From: Petaurus breviceps papuanus
Lineage: Eukaryota > Chordata > Mammalia > Diprotodontia > Petauridae
Assembly: GCA_028583685.1 (NCBI GenBank)
Contig: JAMXIF010001164.1
Coordinates: 5,725,254 to 5,789,253, forward strand
Direction: 5' to 3'
DNA length: 64,000 bases
Position numbers and translations under genes: made by a program. The notes under the pieces are model-generated. The model was given only the letters and a program-made list of their open reading frames with translations, made no database searches and was not told the DNA's origin. Of the stretch, positions 23,821-35,259 are shown piece after piece (the first letter of the stretch is position 1; each line of letters begins with the position of its first letter).

Positions 23821-24040
23821 ACCTGAACTTAATAGAAAATTTGACATACAAAAGCTAAGAGACATACAGGTACACACCAAAGACTAATTACAAGGGACTC
23901 AATAAGGATGGACAGGTTTTTTTTAATGTATATAAAATGTATGTCTAAGATTGTTATTAGTAATTGGGTAGTTTGTAAGAAAGATTGGGTTAGATTTGAG
24001 TATGATATGACTTCAAAAAGTAAAACCTTTTAGGAACAGC
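23821..24040 (+). mobile_element. Half-L1 fragment, near copy of 13131-13356
   Basis: From ACCTGAACTTAATAGAAAAT to CCTTTTAGGAACAGC it matches the internal segment of half-L1 element 1 with roughly 8 substitutions and 3 small indels by eye. GGAACAG lies just before the fragment and also forms its last bases. There is no A tail. Confidence 0.8.
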
Positions 24041-24159
24041 ACAATTCCTAAGTCAGAACTGGGTCTCAATTCATATATATTTACTGATAGATAATTCCAG
24101 AGAAATAAGATTGGATCAATTGAAAACAATAATACTGACCTATTAATAAAGAAGTAGAA

Positions 24160-24560
24160 CTGAATATTACTTCCCAGGCTTTTCTTCTAGTTCTCTACAT
24201 TACTTCACTTGACCTGGCCAGTGACTTAAACATTCCTGTTTCTGCATCTCTGTTCATACTATTCTCTACCTGCAATGACTTCCCCACTATTCTCTGCCTA
24301 TCCGAATCCTAAATATCCCTTAAGGATCAACCCTTCATATGTCTTCCAAGGAGACTTTCCTAATTTAGCCTGAAACAATATTTCCTACTTCCAAACATCT
24401 ACAACAGTTGGGGTCTTATTTGGCACTTAGTCAAATATTTTTGTTACTATCAGATATTGTCTCATGTATATATGTCTTGATTTATATTTGTTGCACACTC
24501 CTTTAAGAAAGGGATCATATTATACTTGTAACCTATACAATGGCTAGTACAGAGAACTTA
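24160..24560 (+). mobile_element. L2-like LINE 3' remnant
   Basis: CTTAAGGATCAACCCTTCAT, CCAAGGAGACTTTCCTAATT and TTTAAGAAAGGGATCATATT keep the L2 3' order, weakly. Confidence 0.4.
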
Positions 24561-24689
24561 TTGACTTAAAAGACCCTTAAACTGAGAGAGATCTCCATGA
24601 CACAGCCTAGTTCTACATGAAAGTTTTACAGATAAGGAAATAGAGAACCAGGGAGACATTAAGGGACTTGCTGCATGTCACATGATTAG

Positions 24690-24835
24690 TCAGTGGCTAA
24701 TCAATCAACCAATCAATCAGTAAACATTTAATAAGTGTCTCATGTGCCAGGCATTGTGCTAAATGCTGATAATGTAAAAAGAGACAAAAGACAGTCCCTG
24801 CCCCCAAGGAGCTTACAATCTAATGGAGTGTAATG
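24690..24835 (+). repeat. Ancient interspersed repeat, unassigned
   Basis: CATTTAATAAGTGTCTCATG, GCCAGGCATTGTGCTAAATG and CCAAGGAGCTTACAATCTAA. Related ~100-bp units are seen at 39270-39360, 42215-42310, 44550-44655 and 53840-53960, all in this orientation. Confidence 0.55.
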
Positions 24836-24919
24836 GAGGGCCAAACTGGGACAAGAACTCAGGTGTCTTGACTTCTAGTCTATAGATCTCTCCACTCCAC
24901 CATCCTGCTTCCCTTAGGC

Positions 24920-25582
24920 ACTTAACATTTGTCAAGTTGATTTAAATATAGTATGTGATGGAGATATGTACTTCTGGAGCCTTTTGCCTTGTTTTCCTAG
25001 GAATCAATTTTCCTTTACCCAGGAATCACAACTAGAGACCATTACAAGTCAGTCCCATTCAGCTAGATAGGGGTTTGAATAAGGGAGGTAGTTTCTAGGA
25101 GAAGGGTTCAAGTTTATTTAAAAAAAAAAAAGATTTTCTCCTCTGTAAGTCTCAAGGATTTAGTTGACAAAGAACAATGGTTGGTGTGCAAGAGAAATAC
25201 TAGGCACTGTAAGTCTGAAGTACTAGAACCAGAGCAGGGCCTGAAGGAGCTGGCAAATTATTCTCTCATTTAGGGAAAAGCTGAAGAGACTGAGTTGTCT
25301 AAAAATTGCCTGGGTACTTCTGGGATTCCAGTTTGAAGGTGTTTGGGGTTTTTTTTTTTAACAGCATGGTTGTCTTTTGTTTTTGCCCACTAGTGAAACA
25401 CTCAACAATTACTGCCTGCCCTGAAAAAAGGCTAAAAACTTCCAGTTGAACAAAAATACCCATATGTCCTGTATATCTCTTCACCTCCAAGTGCTATTTA
25501 GTCTCTTTTAAAAAAGCTGGAATATTATTGGTTGAAAACTCTATCTGCAACTGGATTTGCCATTGTTCTTCATATTCAGAGA
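24920..25582. other. Intron stretch without assignable elements
   Basis: Unique-looking sequence between the repeats and CHAT exon 6. No feature is recognised. Confidence 0.4.
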
Positions 25583-26006
<424 letters not shown>

Positions 26007-26481
26007 TTAAAATGAGACGCCAAAGCATTAGGCTCTCACTTACTTCTGAGGGAGGGTCCCAGGAGTGAAGGAACCTTTGGGACTCAGCTTTCCGTAAGCC
26101 CTGTACGTGTAGCTTTTGGTAGTTCCCAGTAGAATGTGATTCAAGTATAGTGCTAAAACTGTTGAGTGTCCTACTTTGAAAATTGCCACCAAATCAGAGA
26201 AGGGCAGATAGACTGAATCTGGCCATGTAAAAATTTGTTTTCTAAACTCACATCTCAAAAAACTTTTATAGTTTTATTCCTGTGCCATGAACGCTAGAGG
26301 GTCTTTGAATTGACCTCATTCTGTAGTACACAGATTTCTGTTAACTTCCTCTACACATTGGGGAATTCTCAGTTCAGGGTGTGGTTCTAAAATTTTTTTT
26401 TAACAACTTTTCTTATTTATCTTATACTCCTACTTCTCATGATCAAATAAGCACCAAGGTTTTTGTTTGTTCGTTTGTTTG

Positions 26482-26620
26482 TTTTTTGAGGGCAACTGGG
26501 GTTAAATGACTTGCCCAAAGTCACACAGCTACTGTGTCAAGTGTCTGAGGCTGGATTTGAACTCAGGTCCTCCTGACTCCAGGGCCCATGCTCTATGCAC
26601 TGTGCCACCTAGCCACCCTC
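26482..26620 (-). mobile_element. MAR1/WSINE-type SINE
   Basis: The reverse copy runs from GAGGGCAACTGGGGTTAAAT to TGTGCCACCTAGCCACCCTC, with a T-rich (A-tail) run on its left. It lies in the intron between exons 5 and 6. Confidence 0.88.
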
Positions 26621-27009
26621 CAACTTTTTTCCCCCTGAACTGATGAATCAAAATGAAGTTATGCAGCATGTTCCAAAAAACACTTTTTTTCCCCCTATAA
26701 AGCCACGGAGGACTAAGAGGAACTAAAAATGCTATGCTGTAGAATTGCTCAGTTGGGCAACATACAAGACTTTGTTCCAAGTTCCTGCATTAGATATGGG
26801 AGATGTGTTTTTTTTAGCTATGGAAATTCCAAAATGTAGCTTTGGTTACCACTGCTAATTAGTTAACAGTTCTCACCAACAGGACATCACCTAACACTCT
26901 CGTTCTCAAGCGTGTCCCATGTCCTCTTGTTCTGTCCTTAGTGATGCTGCAGAAGAACAAACTAGTGAATATTCTCTACCTCTCGACTCTCTAGAAACAT
27001 GAAGACAGT

Positions 27010-27205
27010 TCTTAGCTTATGAAAAGCAACATAGCTTAGTGACAAGAGAACAATGGGTCAGGAGACCTTGATTCTAATCCTCACTAAGTGATCTTGGTCT
27101 GTGCCTATCTCACTAGGGTTTTGTAGAGATCAAACAAGATCATGTACTTGAAAGTGCTTTGAAAAATACAGACCACTCTATAAATTCAGAGTATTAATAT
27201 TAGGT
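27010..27205 (+). mobile_element. MIR-like SINE
   Basis: GACAAGAGAACAATGGGTCA, then ATCAAACAAGATCATGTACT and AAAGTGCTTTGAAAAATACA. It stops about 80 bp short of the exon 5 donor. Confidence 0.6.
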
Positions 27206-27288
27206 TCTCTCTTGGTCTAAGTAATTCTCAAACTGTTGTAGATTCTTTGGGCTGGATAAAGACATTGTAGTAAATGAAACCAACCTAC

Positions 27289-27469
27289 CTGATTGTTACA
27301 AGCCACAATAATGTGTTCTGGTTCAGGCATGATACTGCTTGTCTGGGCCACAAGAGTATCTTTGGTATGTCCTGGAAGGCGGTAGGAAGAGAAGAGCCCA
27401 TAGTATTGCTTCATACAGAGAGGCTGGCCAGATAACTGTCCTCTGGCACAGTCAACAGGTATAGAATGG
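27289..27469 (-). CDS. CHAT: CHAT coding exon 5 (residues 144-204)
   Basis: The exon supplies the last base of Ser144 and 60 codons: [20 protein letters not shown], then [20 protein letters not shown], then [20 protein letters not shown]. The acceptor is TCCCTGTCTAG and the donor GTAGGT, phase 0 at the 3' side. The segment [19 protein letters not shown] is diagnostic of the choline/carnitine acyltransferase family and nearly invariant in mammalian ChAT. One local change is Asn where human has the second Cys of ACCNQ. It belongs to the N-terminal half of the catalytic tunnel. Confidence 0.97.
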
Positions 27470-27832
27470 CTAGACAGGGAGAAAGGAAAGAAGAGGAGGA
27501 AGTCAGGGAGGGAAAGAGAATGAATTTTGAGTATGTACTCTTGCATTAGATGAAACAAAGTAAATTAAGAATCATAGCTTCTTTATAGTGTCAATTAAAT
27601 TCCATTACCACAATTTATATGTCATTTCTGAGTTTATCAAACAGTAAAAATGAGGGGGTCACAGCAGTCATATCCACAAATGGATAATTGCCAATGATTT
27701 GTCATGGAAATTTAACTGTAAATATATGTGAGTGTGTATGTATACACATGTCTGAAAATAGGGCAGGTGGGCTAGAAAGGGTCTGCTGCAGATTTTGGAA
27801 GAACTGGGCTCACACTTAGAATGTCACAATGG

Positions 27833-27913
27833 AGGGGCATGGCTAGGTGGCACAGTGAATAGAGCGCTGGCCCCCGGAATCAGGAGTTGAGTTCGGATCT
27901 GGCCTCAGACACT

Positions 27914-27949
<36 letters not shown>

Positions 27950-28013
27950 CTAGCCATGTGACCTTGGGCAAGTTAGTTAACCCCAATTGCCCTCCAAAAG
28001 GCAAAAAAAAAAA
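27833..28013 (+). mobile_element. MAR1/WSINE-type SINE with internal CA expansion
   Basis: It starts AGGGGCATGGCTAGGTGGCA and ends GCCCTCCAAAAGGC plus A tail, with a perfect 10-bp duplication GTCACAATGG (27823-27832 and 28014-28023). Confidence 0.95.
27916..27949. repeat. (CA)n microsatellite inside a SINE
   Basis: About 17 CA units replace the usual TTAACACTTACTAG stretch of the SINE. Confidence 0.97.
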
Positions 28014-28023
28014 GTCACAATGG

Positions 28024-28950
28024 TTTAGGTGGAATCTCTGTCTTAGTACTCAATGTTGGCCTCAGATTCCTTTCTCTTCCCTTTCTTTTAGGAGGTTGGA
28101 AGTAGTAAAATAGCAGATCCACAGGAATTGACAGTGTCCTGGCACCTCCTATCCCAATAGTTACCAAGTTGCTATGCCATGTAGCCATTTGTTGCCCTGG
28201 TGCCCCAGAAAAAAATGTAGGATTCCCTACACCTCAGCCCCACTGAGCCAAGTTTTTATATTCTTTTCCAATTAAGAATAAAATGTTGTCTGCAGATACA
28301 TGCTTTTGTTTCTCCCAGCTCTGTGGTTTCTCATCTTTCCTTGACAGTTAATTCTGCAATTCCTGTGGCTGGCTATTGGCATTTCTCCTACGTACCATGC
28401 TTATAGGGTGGAAGGAGAGGTATGTAGAGTGAAAGGTGGTCCCAAATTGTGAAAAAGGGGAAGTCTATATTCTGAGAAGAGTGTCCTTTGTGACTTTTTG
28501 TCTTCCTTTTTGGATCCTACTTGTGGTCAACTCAAAGGGGCCTGGTTTCCTCATGCTGCACCTTTCATGCTTCTTGGCCCTTCCATTCCCACATTTGCAC
28601 CTCCATTTATTCTAGATCTGGTCCTTTCCTTTCACACATGAATATTCACTGTATTATTACTCACTCCTATTACCTTACCAGCTTGCCAGATGACTGGTTC
28701 ACCAATCTTCTGTAAAGAAATGTGTACTAAGGTGTTAACGATTAAAGTATGAAATGCTTTCAGTATTCCTTTTCTAGGGTAGATTTACATTTTAAACTGT
28801 AGAGTAGAGTGATTAACCTACCAGGTTAGATTTCAGACATAATCACAAGCCATTACAACAACTGGAGAAAAATTTTTTGGGGGAAACATTCACTCCTCAA
28901 GTCTCTGATTCTGTCCGTGGCCTTTTCAGTTGAGCTGTCTTGTCCAGCCG
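28024..28950. other. Intron stretch without assignable elements
   Basis: Ordinary-looking intron sequence. No exon is missing here, since exons 4 and 5 join in phase. Confidence 0.4.
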
Positions 28951-28954
28951 AGCA

Positions 28955-29170
28955 AAAGGACATAAGGCTATATGGTACAGTGGAGAAAGTGCCAGATCTG
29001 GGTTTGAATCACACTTCTAACATTCACTCATTGTGTGACCATGGGAAGATCATGTAACCTCTATAAAATATTATCTAAAACCCTGACACTATCAACAATG
29101 CGTGTTGTGGGGGGGAATGTTCTTGATAAACTTACAAGTGCTGTAGATAAATAAACTATTGTTATTACAA
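28955..29170 (+). mobile_element. MIR-like SINE
   Basis: GCTATATGGTACAGTGGAGA, GGTTTGAATCACACTTCTAA and CATTGTGTGACCATGGGAAG, ending ATAAACTATTGTTATTAC. Confidence 0.7.
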
Positions 29171-29321
29171 ACTCTGCTATTTTGAGGAAACAAGGAGACC
29201 ATTCAATGGAGTCTGATTCCTTCCCGTTCTTTTACTGCATGCTGACTCACTTCTCTGTAGGAAAACCCTTAGCTATTACATAACTGGATTTAACCTTTCC
29301 ATATTTCCCCAGACTACTTAC

Positions 29322-29375
29322 CTGTCCAGTAAGGATTTATAGTCAAGCACTCCAGAGATAAGGTTGGCAGTAAAC
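29322..29375 (-). CDS. CHAT: CHAT coding exon 4 (residues 126-144)
   Basis: A 54-nt exon. Its first base completes the Arg126 codon, and the rest encodes FTANLISGVLDYKSLLD plus two bases of Ser144. The acceptor is CTTCTCTTTTAG and the donor GTAAGTAG. Human ChAT has FAASLISGVLSYKALLD here. The exon is too short to stand out as an open reading frame and was found by looking for the missing residues between exons 3 and 5. Both split codons are restored exactly, which is strong support. Confidence 0.95.
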
Positions 29376-30284
29376 CTAAAAGAGAAGGACACCAAAAGCC
29401 ATCAGAGCCTTCCAGGCCAGGGAGCTCTGCTATGGTCTCTCATGTAGGAGTGTCACTTGAGGTTGTTCTTTGCAATAAGCCAGTGATTCTAAAAGGTAAA
29501 GATGTGGAAACAGTGTATTCCAGTCATGGGTGGGGGGGAGAGCAGCAACCTGTATGAAGGCACAGATAGGGAGATGGAATGCCATTTATGAGGTACCCCC
29601 AAAATCCAGTCTGACCAAATGTCTGGTGGAACCAAGATTTATATCCAGTCAACTTGGATGCACACCTATGTTAACTTTACTGTATAGTACTGTGCTCTCA
29701 GTTCCTGCCCCTTGACTTGGTGCTCCATGACCTCCCTCTCCCCAACAACAACAAAAAAAATCCAAAACAAACCTTCTAAGTGAAAGCAAAAGAACAAACT
29801 ATGAAGAGACTGCCCCCACTCCCCCCAGCACCAGATCGGGGCTTTGCTTGAGACCTCCAATACTGAGAGAGGAGAGCTCCACTCCCCCCATCCACCCGCA
29901 TGCCCTTCCCATGTATCTGTCTTCCATCAGCCTGTACTTGAGTACTGCCTGTGTGTCCCTGGCCCTCTCCTGTCTGTGTCTGTGTCAGGCCCCCATGTGT
30001 CTGCCCCTAAAATGTTTTTTCTCTCAGTTCTTGCCAGGCTCCCATGTAACTGACTGCAGCCTACTTTCCTTCTCCTACTTTCATAGCTCTGTCCTTGGCA
30101 CCTATGTGTCCTTGAACCATGTGTTGTCCCCTTCCCTCAGTGAGTACAATATCCCCTTTCTGCCTCCCTTCCTCCCTTCCCCACATCAAGCAAGCAAATT
30201 TATGTGAGAAGGTCTGCCACTTACTTAAAGTGAGAACTGTCTGTGTAAGTTTCACTTCTATATGGAGGATGGATTGGAAATGGG
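29376..30284. other. Intron stretch, mostly unassigned
   Basis: It includes a short repeat at about 29605-29672 (ACCAAATGTCTGGTGGAACC) that recurs at 31503-31562. A pyrimidine-rich block lies at 29890-30180 with chance open frames. No element is identified. Confidence 0.4.
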
Positions 30285-30500
30285 CAGAGATGAGTTAGGG
30301 AAGCCAATTAGGAGGCCAGTCCAGGAAAGAGGTGATGAGGACCTGAATGAGAGCAGTTATAGTGTGAATGGAGAGAGAGGGGTGGATGTAAGAGATGCTA
30401 TGGAGGTAGCATTGATGAGACTTGGCAACTGATTGGATATGTAGGATAAGGGAGGGAAGAGGAGTCATCAAGGATGACTTCGAGGTTGTACTCTGAAAGG
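30285..30500 (-). mobile_element. L2 LINE fragment
   Basis: On the minus strand it reads CAACCTCGAAGTCATCCTTG (the NLxVILD block), then TGGACTGGCCTCCTAATTGG, in the same order as the L2 at 4260-4440. Confidence 0.65.
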
Positions 30501-30825
30501 CTGTTTATTACTGGTCACATCTAAAAGGTAGAGGCTATGTGTATTTTGATCAAAAATGAAATTTCAGTTTCAGTTATCTGGCTAATACAATCAGGATAGA
30601 TGAAGCCCTGATGGATAATTCGGACCATAATATGACATCTTAGAATCTGTGTTAATCAGCTTGGCTATCAGTGCTGGTATAATGAACTGTTTGAGTACAA
30701 ACTGTGGAATTCATTTGGTGACAATGAAAGAAGAATATTATAGTGAGGACTAGGGGAGTGGGTTGATAGGGAATGGCGGGGGGGGGGGGTGTCTCTTCAA
30801 ATAAGAACAGATATAAAGGGTGAGA

Positions 30826-30900
30826 CTGTGTTAAAATTGTGTCTTGTTCTGGTCCCCCTGGCCACCACCTCCTTCTAGTCAGTATAGTAAGTGAATCACC
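30826..30900 (+). repeat. Unassigned short repeat, copy 1
   Basis: TGTTAAAATTGTGTCTTGTT and CTTCTAGTCAGTATAGTAAG recur at 31214-31285 with about three quarters identity. Possibly an LTR relic. Confidence 0.4.
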
Positions 30901-31213
30901 AATTAATTTATGAAATTATGAAATGTGGAAGGCACATCTAGATTTTTAAGCTACTTGCCAGAAAGACTATGACAGCTGTAGGGAACTGAGGCTGTAATCA
31001 CACTTTAATAAGGCACAAAGGATGTAGGGGGAATACAGAGACAAACAGTGAAAAGGGGACAGAGATAGACAGTGTAGGGACCGGAAGAGGGTGATGGAGG
31101 ATGGCAGGCAATATGGGAACAGCAATATGGGAGGGGGTGGGGAGAAACAGAGAATCACTCGCTCAATCTTAACTTCCTAGTATTGCTACTTTATACTGGC
31201 TACTTATAACCTT

Positions 31214-31285
31214 ATTTAATGTGTTAAAATTATATCTTAGTCTGGTGCCCCTAAATCTCTACCCCCTTCTAGTCAATATAGTAAG
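31214..31285 (+). repeat. Unassigned short repeat, copy 2
   Basis: TGTTAAAATTATATCTTAGT and CTTCTAGTCAATATAGTAAG are the partner of the sequence at 30826. Confidence 0.4.
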
Positions 31286-31589
31286 TTATAATATAAAGTA
31301 CCAATAATAGGAAGTAAGATTGCAAAGGGGAACCCAGAAGACCCAAAGATCAAAGAAGCATAATTCACAAATTGCATCAAAAATCACATCCTGGTAATAT
31401 GCGCTAAATCGGAGGAATCTCTCTACGATTTGCAGGAACTTTTGGTCTTATGGTACTTAAATCTCATCTAAGTCCCAGACATCCACAGTAATACCAACAG
31501 TACACCAAATGTCTGGTGAAACCAAGTCATTTATTATATCCAGTCAGTTTGGATACACACCTGGACTATGACAGCAGCTTCCTTGTGAA

Positions 31590-31790
31590 CCTCCCTACCT
31601 CTGGTCTCCTCCAACACATTCTGCACATCATTACCAGGTCAATCTTCTCAGATTTTTGCCATGTCATTCTCTTGCTCAAAAACCTTGCAATGGTACCTTA
31701 ATACCCTTAACATAAATTCCTTAAACTGGTGTTCAAGGGCTTTTGCAATCTAAACGCTTGTGTCACACTGCTTACACCTGAGACGGTAAG
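31590..31790 (+). mobile_element. L2 LINE fragment
   Basis: TCTTGCTCAAAAACCTTGCA, TGGTACCTTAATACCCTTAA and TTCAAGGGCTTTTGCAATCT match the L2 3' order (second half of the 3' region). Confidence 0.6.
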
Positions 31791-32399
31791 AATAGATGAT
31801 AGAGAATCCTTGCTTCCTCAATCAAGCCACAGCTTTCCTGGGGTGAGAAGTCTTGAAGAACCCTTTGGTCTTCCCTTTCTGGGGCTTCAGAAGCCTAGTG
31901 CACAAATTTATTAAATGTTTCCTCAATCAATAATACAAATATAACTGGAAGAGACAACTCTAGGAGCACAATCACTAAACACCAAAGTTCAACTTTTATC
32001 TCAAATTTGGGGGCAATTAGTACTGCAAGTCTTCTCTTTCTCTTACTTTCTTTGGTTCGTCTAAGGGAGCGTGCCACAATAATCCACCTCCTGTTGTACT
32101 GGCTTCCCTATCTCAGGCAGCCAATTTTACCACATTATTTTGAAACTACCCCTTCCTAATTACCTGAACTCCTTGCTAGTCCCATTATGACCTAGTCTCC
32201 ACTCTACTCTGGAATTTCCATTCTATTGCCCAAAGCCTTACCTATGCTATTGAGCTTTTTAACCTTCATCCCTTTGATATCCTGCTTTAACATAAGCGGG
32301 ACTCAGGCCCAAAGCCACTGCATTCCTGGCAACCATAGCTCTTCACAGCCCATTTCATAGAATGAGTTTTGTTTTATTTCTTTAAGGCGAACATTTATT

Positions 32400-33096
32400 G
32401 AATTCAATGATAATATTTATGCATAATACAATAATCCACACTTTTTAAAACTAAAACTATTCCCCAATAGATAGATACAAGATCAAAAATTATGAACAGG
32501 CAATTTTCAAAGGAAGAAATTCAAGCTATTAACAACCATATGAAAAATGCCCCAAATCACCACTGGTAATTAGAAATAAACAAATTAAAACAATATTCTA
32601 CCTCATATCCATCAGATTGGCCAAGGTGACAAAAAAGGAAACTGACAGTTGTTTTTGAGGGACTTCAGAAAAATAAGTATACTAGTGCCCCATTGCTGGA
32701 GCTGCAAATTGGTCCAGGTATTCTGGAAAACAATCTGATATTATGATCCCAGAATCATTGAACTGTGCAATTTGACTCAGTAGTACTATTCCTAGGCATG
32801 CACCCAAGGGGAAAAGATCTTGTATTTACAAAAATATTTACAGCAGTTCTTTTTGTAGTGATAAAGAACTAGAACTTAAGATATGCCCATCAATTGGGAA
32901 ATGGTCAAACATTGTGGTATATACATATAATAGAATATTATTTTATCATAAAAAATGATGAAGAGGATACTTGCAGAGGAATCTGGGAAGATGCATGAAC
33001 TCATGCAGAGTGAGATGAGCAGAAGCAGGAGAAGAATTTATACAATAACAACATTGTAAAGAAAAGCAACTTTGATAGCCTTAAGAACTCTGATTA
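32400..33096 (+). mobile_element. L1 LINE 3' part, left piece of a split copy
   Basis: The sequence follows the end of L1 ORF2 step by step: AGGCAATTTTCAAAGGAAGA, ACCACTGGTAATTAGAAATA, GTAGTACTATTCCTAGGCAT, CCCATCAATTGGGAAATGGT and AGTGAGATGAGCAGAAGCAG. It is broken by stops and frameshifts. A younger L1 fragment lies in it at 33097-33910. Confidence 0.8.
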
Positions 33097-33910
33097 CAAC
33101 CATTCTGGAAAGCAAGTTGGAACCAAGCCCAAAGGCCTATAAAACTGTGTATACCCTTTGATCTAGCAATACCACTACTAGGTCTGTATCCCAAAGAGGT
33201 TCAAAAAGGGTGGGGAAGGACCTACTTGGCAAAAATATTTATGGCAGCTCTTTTTTGTAGTGGCAAAGAATTAGAAATTGAGAGATGCCCGTCAATTGGG
33301 AAATGGTTGAACAAGTTGAGGTATATGACTATAATGGAATACCATTGTATTATAAGAAATGACAAACAGGCTGATTTCAGAAAAACCTGGAAAGACTTAC
33401 ATGACATGATGCAGAGTGAAGTGAGCAGAACCAGGAGAACACTGAACACAGTAGCAGCAATATTATACATTGATCAACTGTGAATGATAGCTATTCTCAG
33501 CAATATAATGCTCCAAGACAATTCCAAAGGACTCATAATCAAAAATGCTATCCACATCTAAAGAAAGAACTGATAGAGTATGAATGCAGATTGAAACATA
33601 CTATTTTTCACTTTCCTTATTTTTTCATGTTTTTTTTTCCTTTTGACCTGTGTCTTTTTCCACAACATGACTAATATGGAAATGTTTTGCATGATTGCAC
33701 ATGTATAACCTATATCAAATTGCTTTCTCTGCCAGGGAGGGGAGAGATGATGGAGAAAGGGAGAAAATTTAGAAACAAATTTTTAAAAATTAATGTTAAA
33801 ATTGTATTTACATGTAATCAGGTAAAATAATTAAAAAAAAAAAAGAATTTCATACTACTTGGTGAACCACACCATAAAAGATCTGACTCGAAAAAGGAAA
33901 AAAAAAAAAA
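33097..33910 (+). mobile_element. L1 LINE 3' fragment inserted in an older L1
   Basis: It encodes part of the L1 ORF2 C-terminus (CPSIGKWLNKLRYMTIMEYH within an 85-residue frame), then a 3' UTR and an A run. The duplication AAGAACTCTGATTA / AAGAACTCCGATCA flanks it (33083-33096, 33911-33924). It is 5' truncated. Confidence 0.88.
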
Positions 33911-34375
33911 AAGAACTCCGATCAATGCAATTGCCAACTGTGGTTCCAGAGAACTAATGAATCAAGTTATGCACTGCCTGACAGAGGTGACACACTCAAC
34001 ATGTAGAATGAAACATGTATTTTTGTGGACATTATTAATTTGGGGATTTGTTTTACTTGACTATGCACATTTATTACCAAGGTTTTCTTTTCTTTTTTTT
34101 CCAAATAAAGGTTGGTGGGAGAGAAAGGTTAGGGATAGGGTCCTCCTCCCTCCCCCTGCCTCAAATAAGAACAAAAGAAAGACCAAAAGGAATCACAATC
34201 AGAACAGTTTTGAAAGTTACATGTTGAATTTATTACATACTTTAAACTAAAAGCAAGTTCTTATGTTAAGAGGTTTAGAGTTCCATGTATAACTTTCTCT
34301 TTCTGTTCCACAATGTATATGGAAATACTTATTTTATATTTGTTATGTTCAGAACAATAAACTAGAAAGAAAAAC
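33911..34375 (+). mobile_element. L1 LINE 3' part, right piece of the split copy
   Basis: It continues the older L1: CTGTGGTTCCAGAGAACTAA, ATTAATTTGGGGATTTGTTT and a 3' UTR with AACAATAAACTAGAAAG near 34365. A parallel arrangement is seen at 59130-59345. Confidence 0.7.
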
Positions 34376-34599
34376 ATCATTGCAATTAATTAAAACATAA
34401 TGTCATTTTTTTGGTGGGGGGAAACATTATGATGTAACTGTACCATACACCCACCTATGCTAACAAGTCTCTCCACAAATGGCTCCTCCTTTTACTTCCC
34501 ACAATTCACAGGGTTGTTCCCACATCCACACTTCTCTTTTGTGATCCATGTAATGTCATACTCCCAACATTTTTTCACTCAACCAAGAGAGAATCTTTA

Positions 34600-34744
34600 G
34601 GGGTGGCTAGGTGGTGCAGTGAATAGAGCACTGGCCCTGGAGTCAGGAGGTCCTGAGTTCAAATCCGGCCTCAGACACTTAACACAAAAACTAGCCGTGT
34701 GACCTTGGGCAAGTCACTTAACCCCAATTGCCCTCCAAAAAAAA
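34600..34744 (+). mobile_element. MAR1/WSINE-type SINE
   Basis: A well preserved copy from GGGGTGGCTAGGTGGTGCAG to CCCCAATTGCCCTCC plus A tail, flanked by a perfect 14-bp duplication AGAGAGAATCTTTA (34586-34599, 34745-34758). Confidence 0.97.
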
Positions 34745-34758
34745 AGAGAGAATCTTTA

Positions 34759-35259
34759 CTAATCACTAGGGTTAGTTCCTCTACCTGTGTTCTTCATTAC
34801 ATTCCTTCCTTCCCATTTCATGACCTTACTTCAACAACCATCCCCTCTTTCTCATGTCTCTTCAATGACTTCCTCACCACTTGCCTTTTACCATCTATTT
34901 ATAAATATGCTCAACTTTCTCCCAATCCTACCTAGCCCATCCAAATATGGCATAATTTCTTTCCTCCCCACTCTTCCCAGATAAACTTCTTGAAAAAGTT
35001 ATCTATGCTGTTGCAGGAGGCAAGTCTGTCAGTCTCTACCATGTAGGCTACTTGAGGTCTTTTTCTTGAAAGGCTGACCAAGTCCAGAAGGGTCAGAACA
35101 TCAGGAACTCCTGCTCCTTCTGAGACACTTGATTAGCAGACCACCAGCATGCCAACACCAACACAGGGAAGCTGTACTCTAGCAAACCTCTTTTTGTTAT
35201 CTGTTAGTTGGACTATGAGTCTCATTTTGTTCCAGTTTTGAGCTTGAGCTGCTCAACTG
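34759..35259. other. Intron stretch, mostly L2-like or unassigned
   Basis: CTTTCTCATGTCTCTTCAAT and TGCTCAACTTTCTCCCAATC hint at L2 coding sequence upstream of the next entry. The remainder, 35000-35259, is not recognised. Confidence 0.35.

Noticed and set aside
33226-33483. 85-codon frame with CPSIGKWLNKL
   Set aside because: It is the C-terminal end of L1 ORF2 in a 5'-truncated copy, not a host gene.
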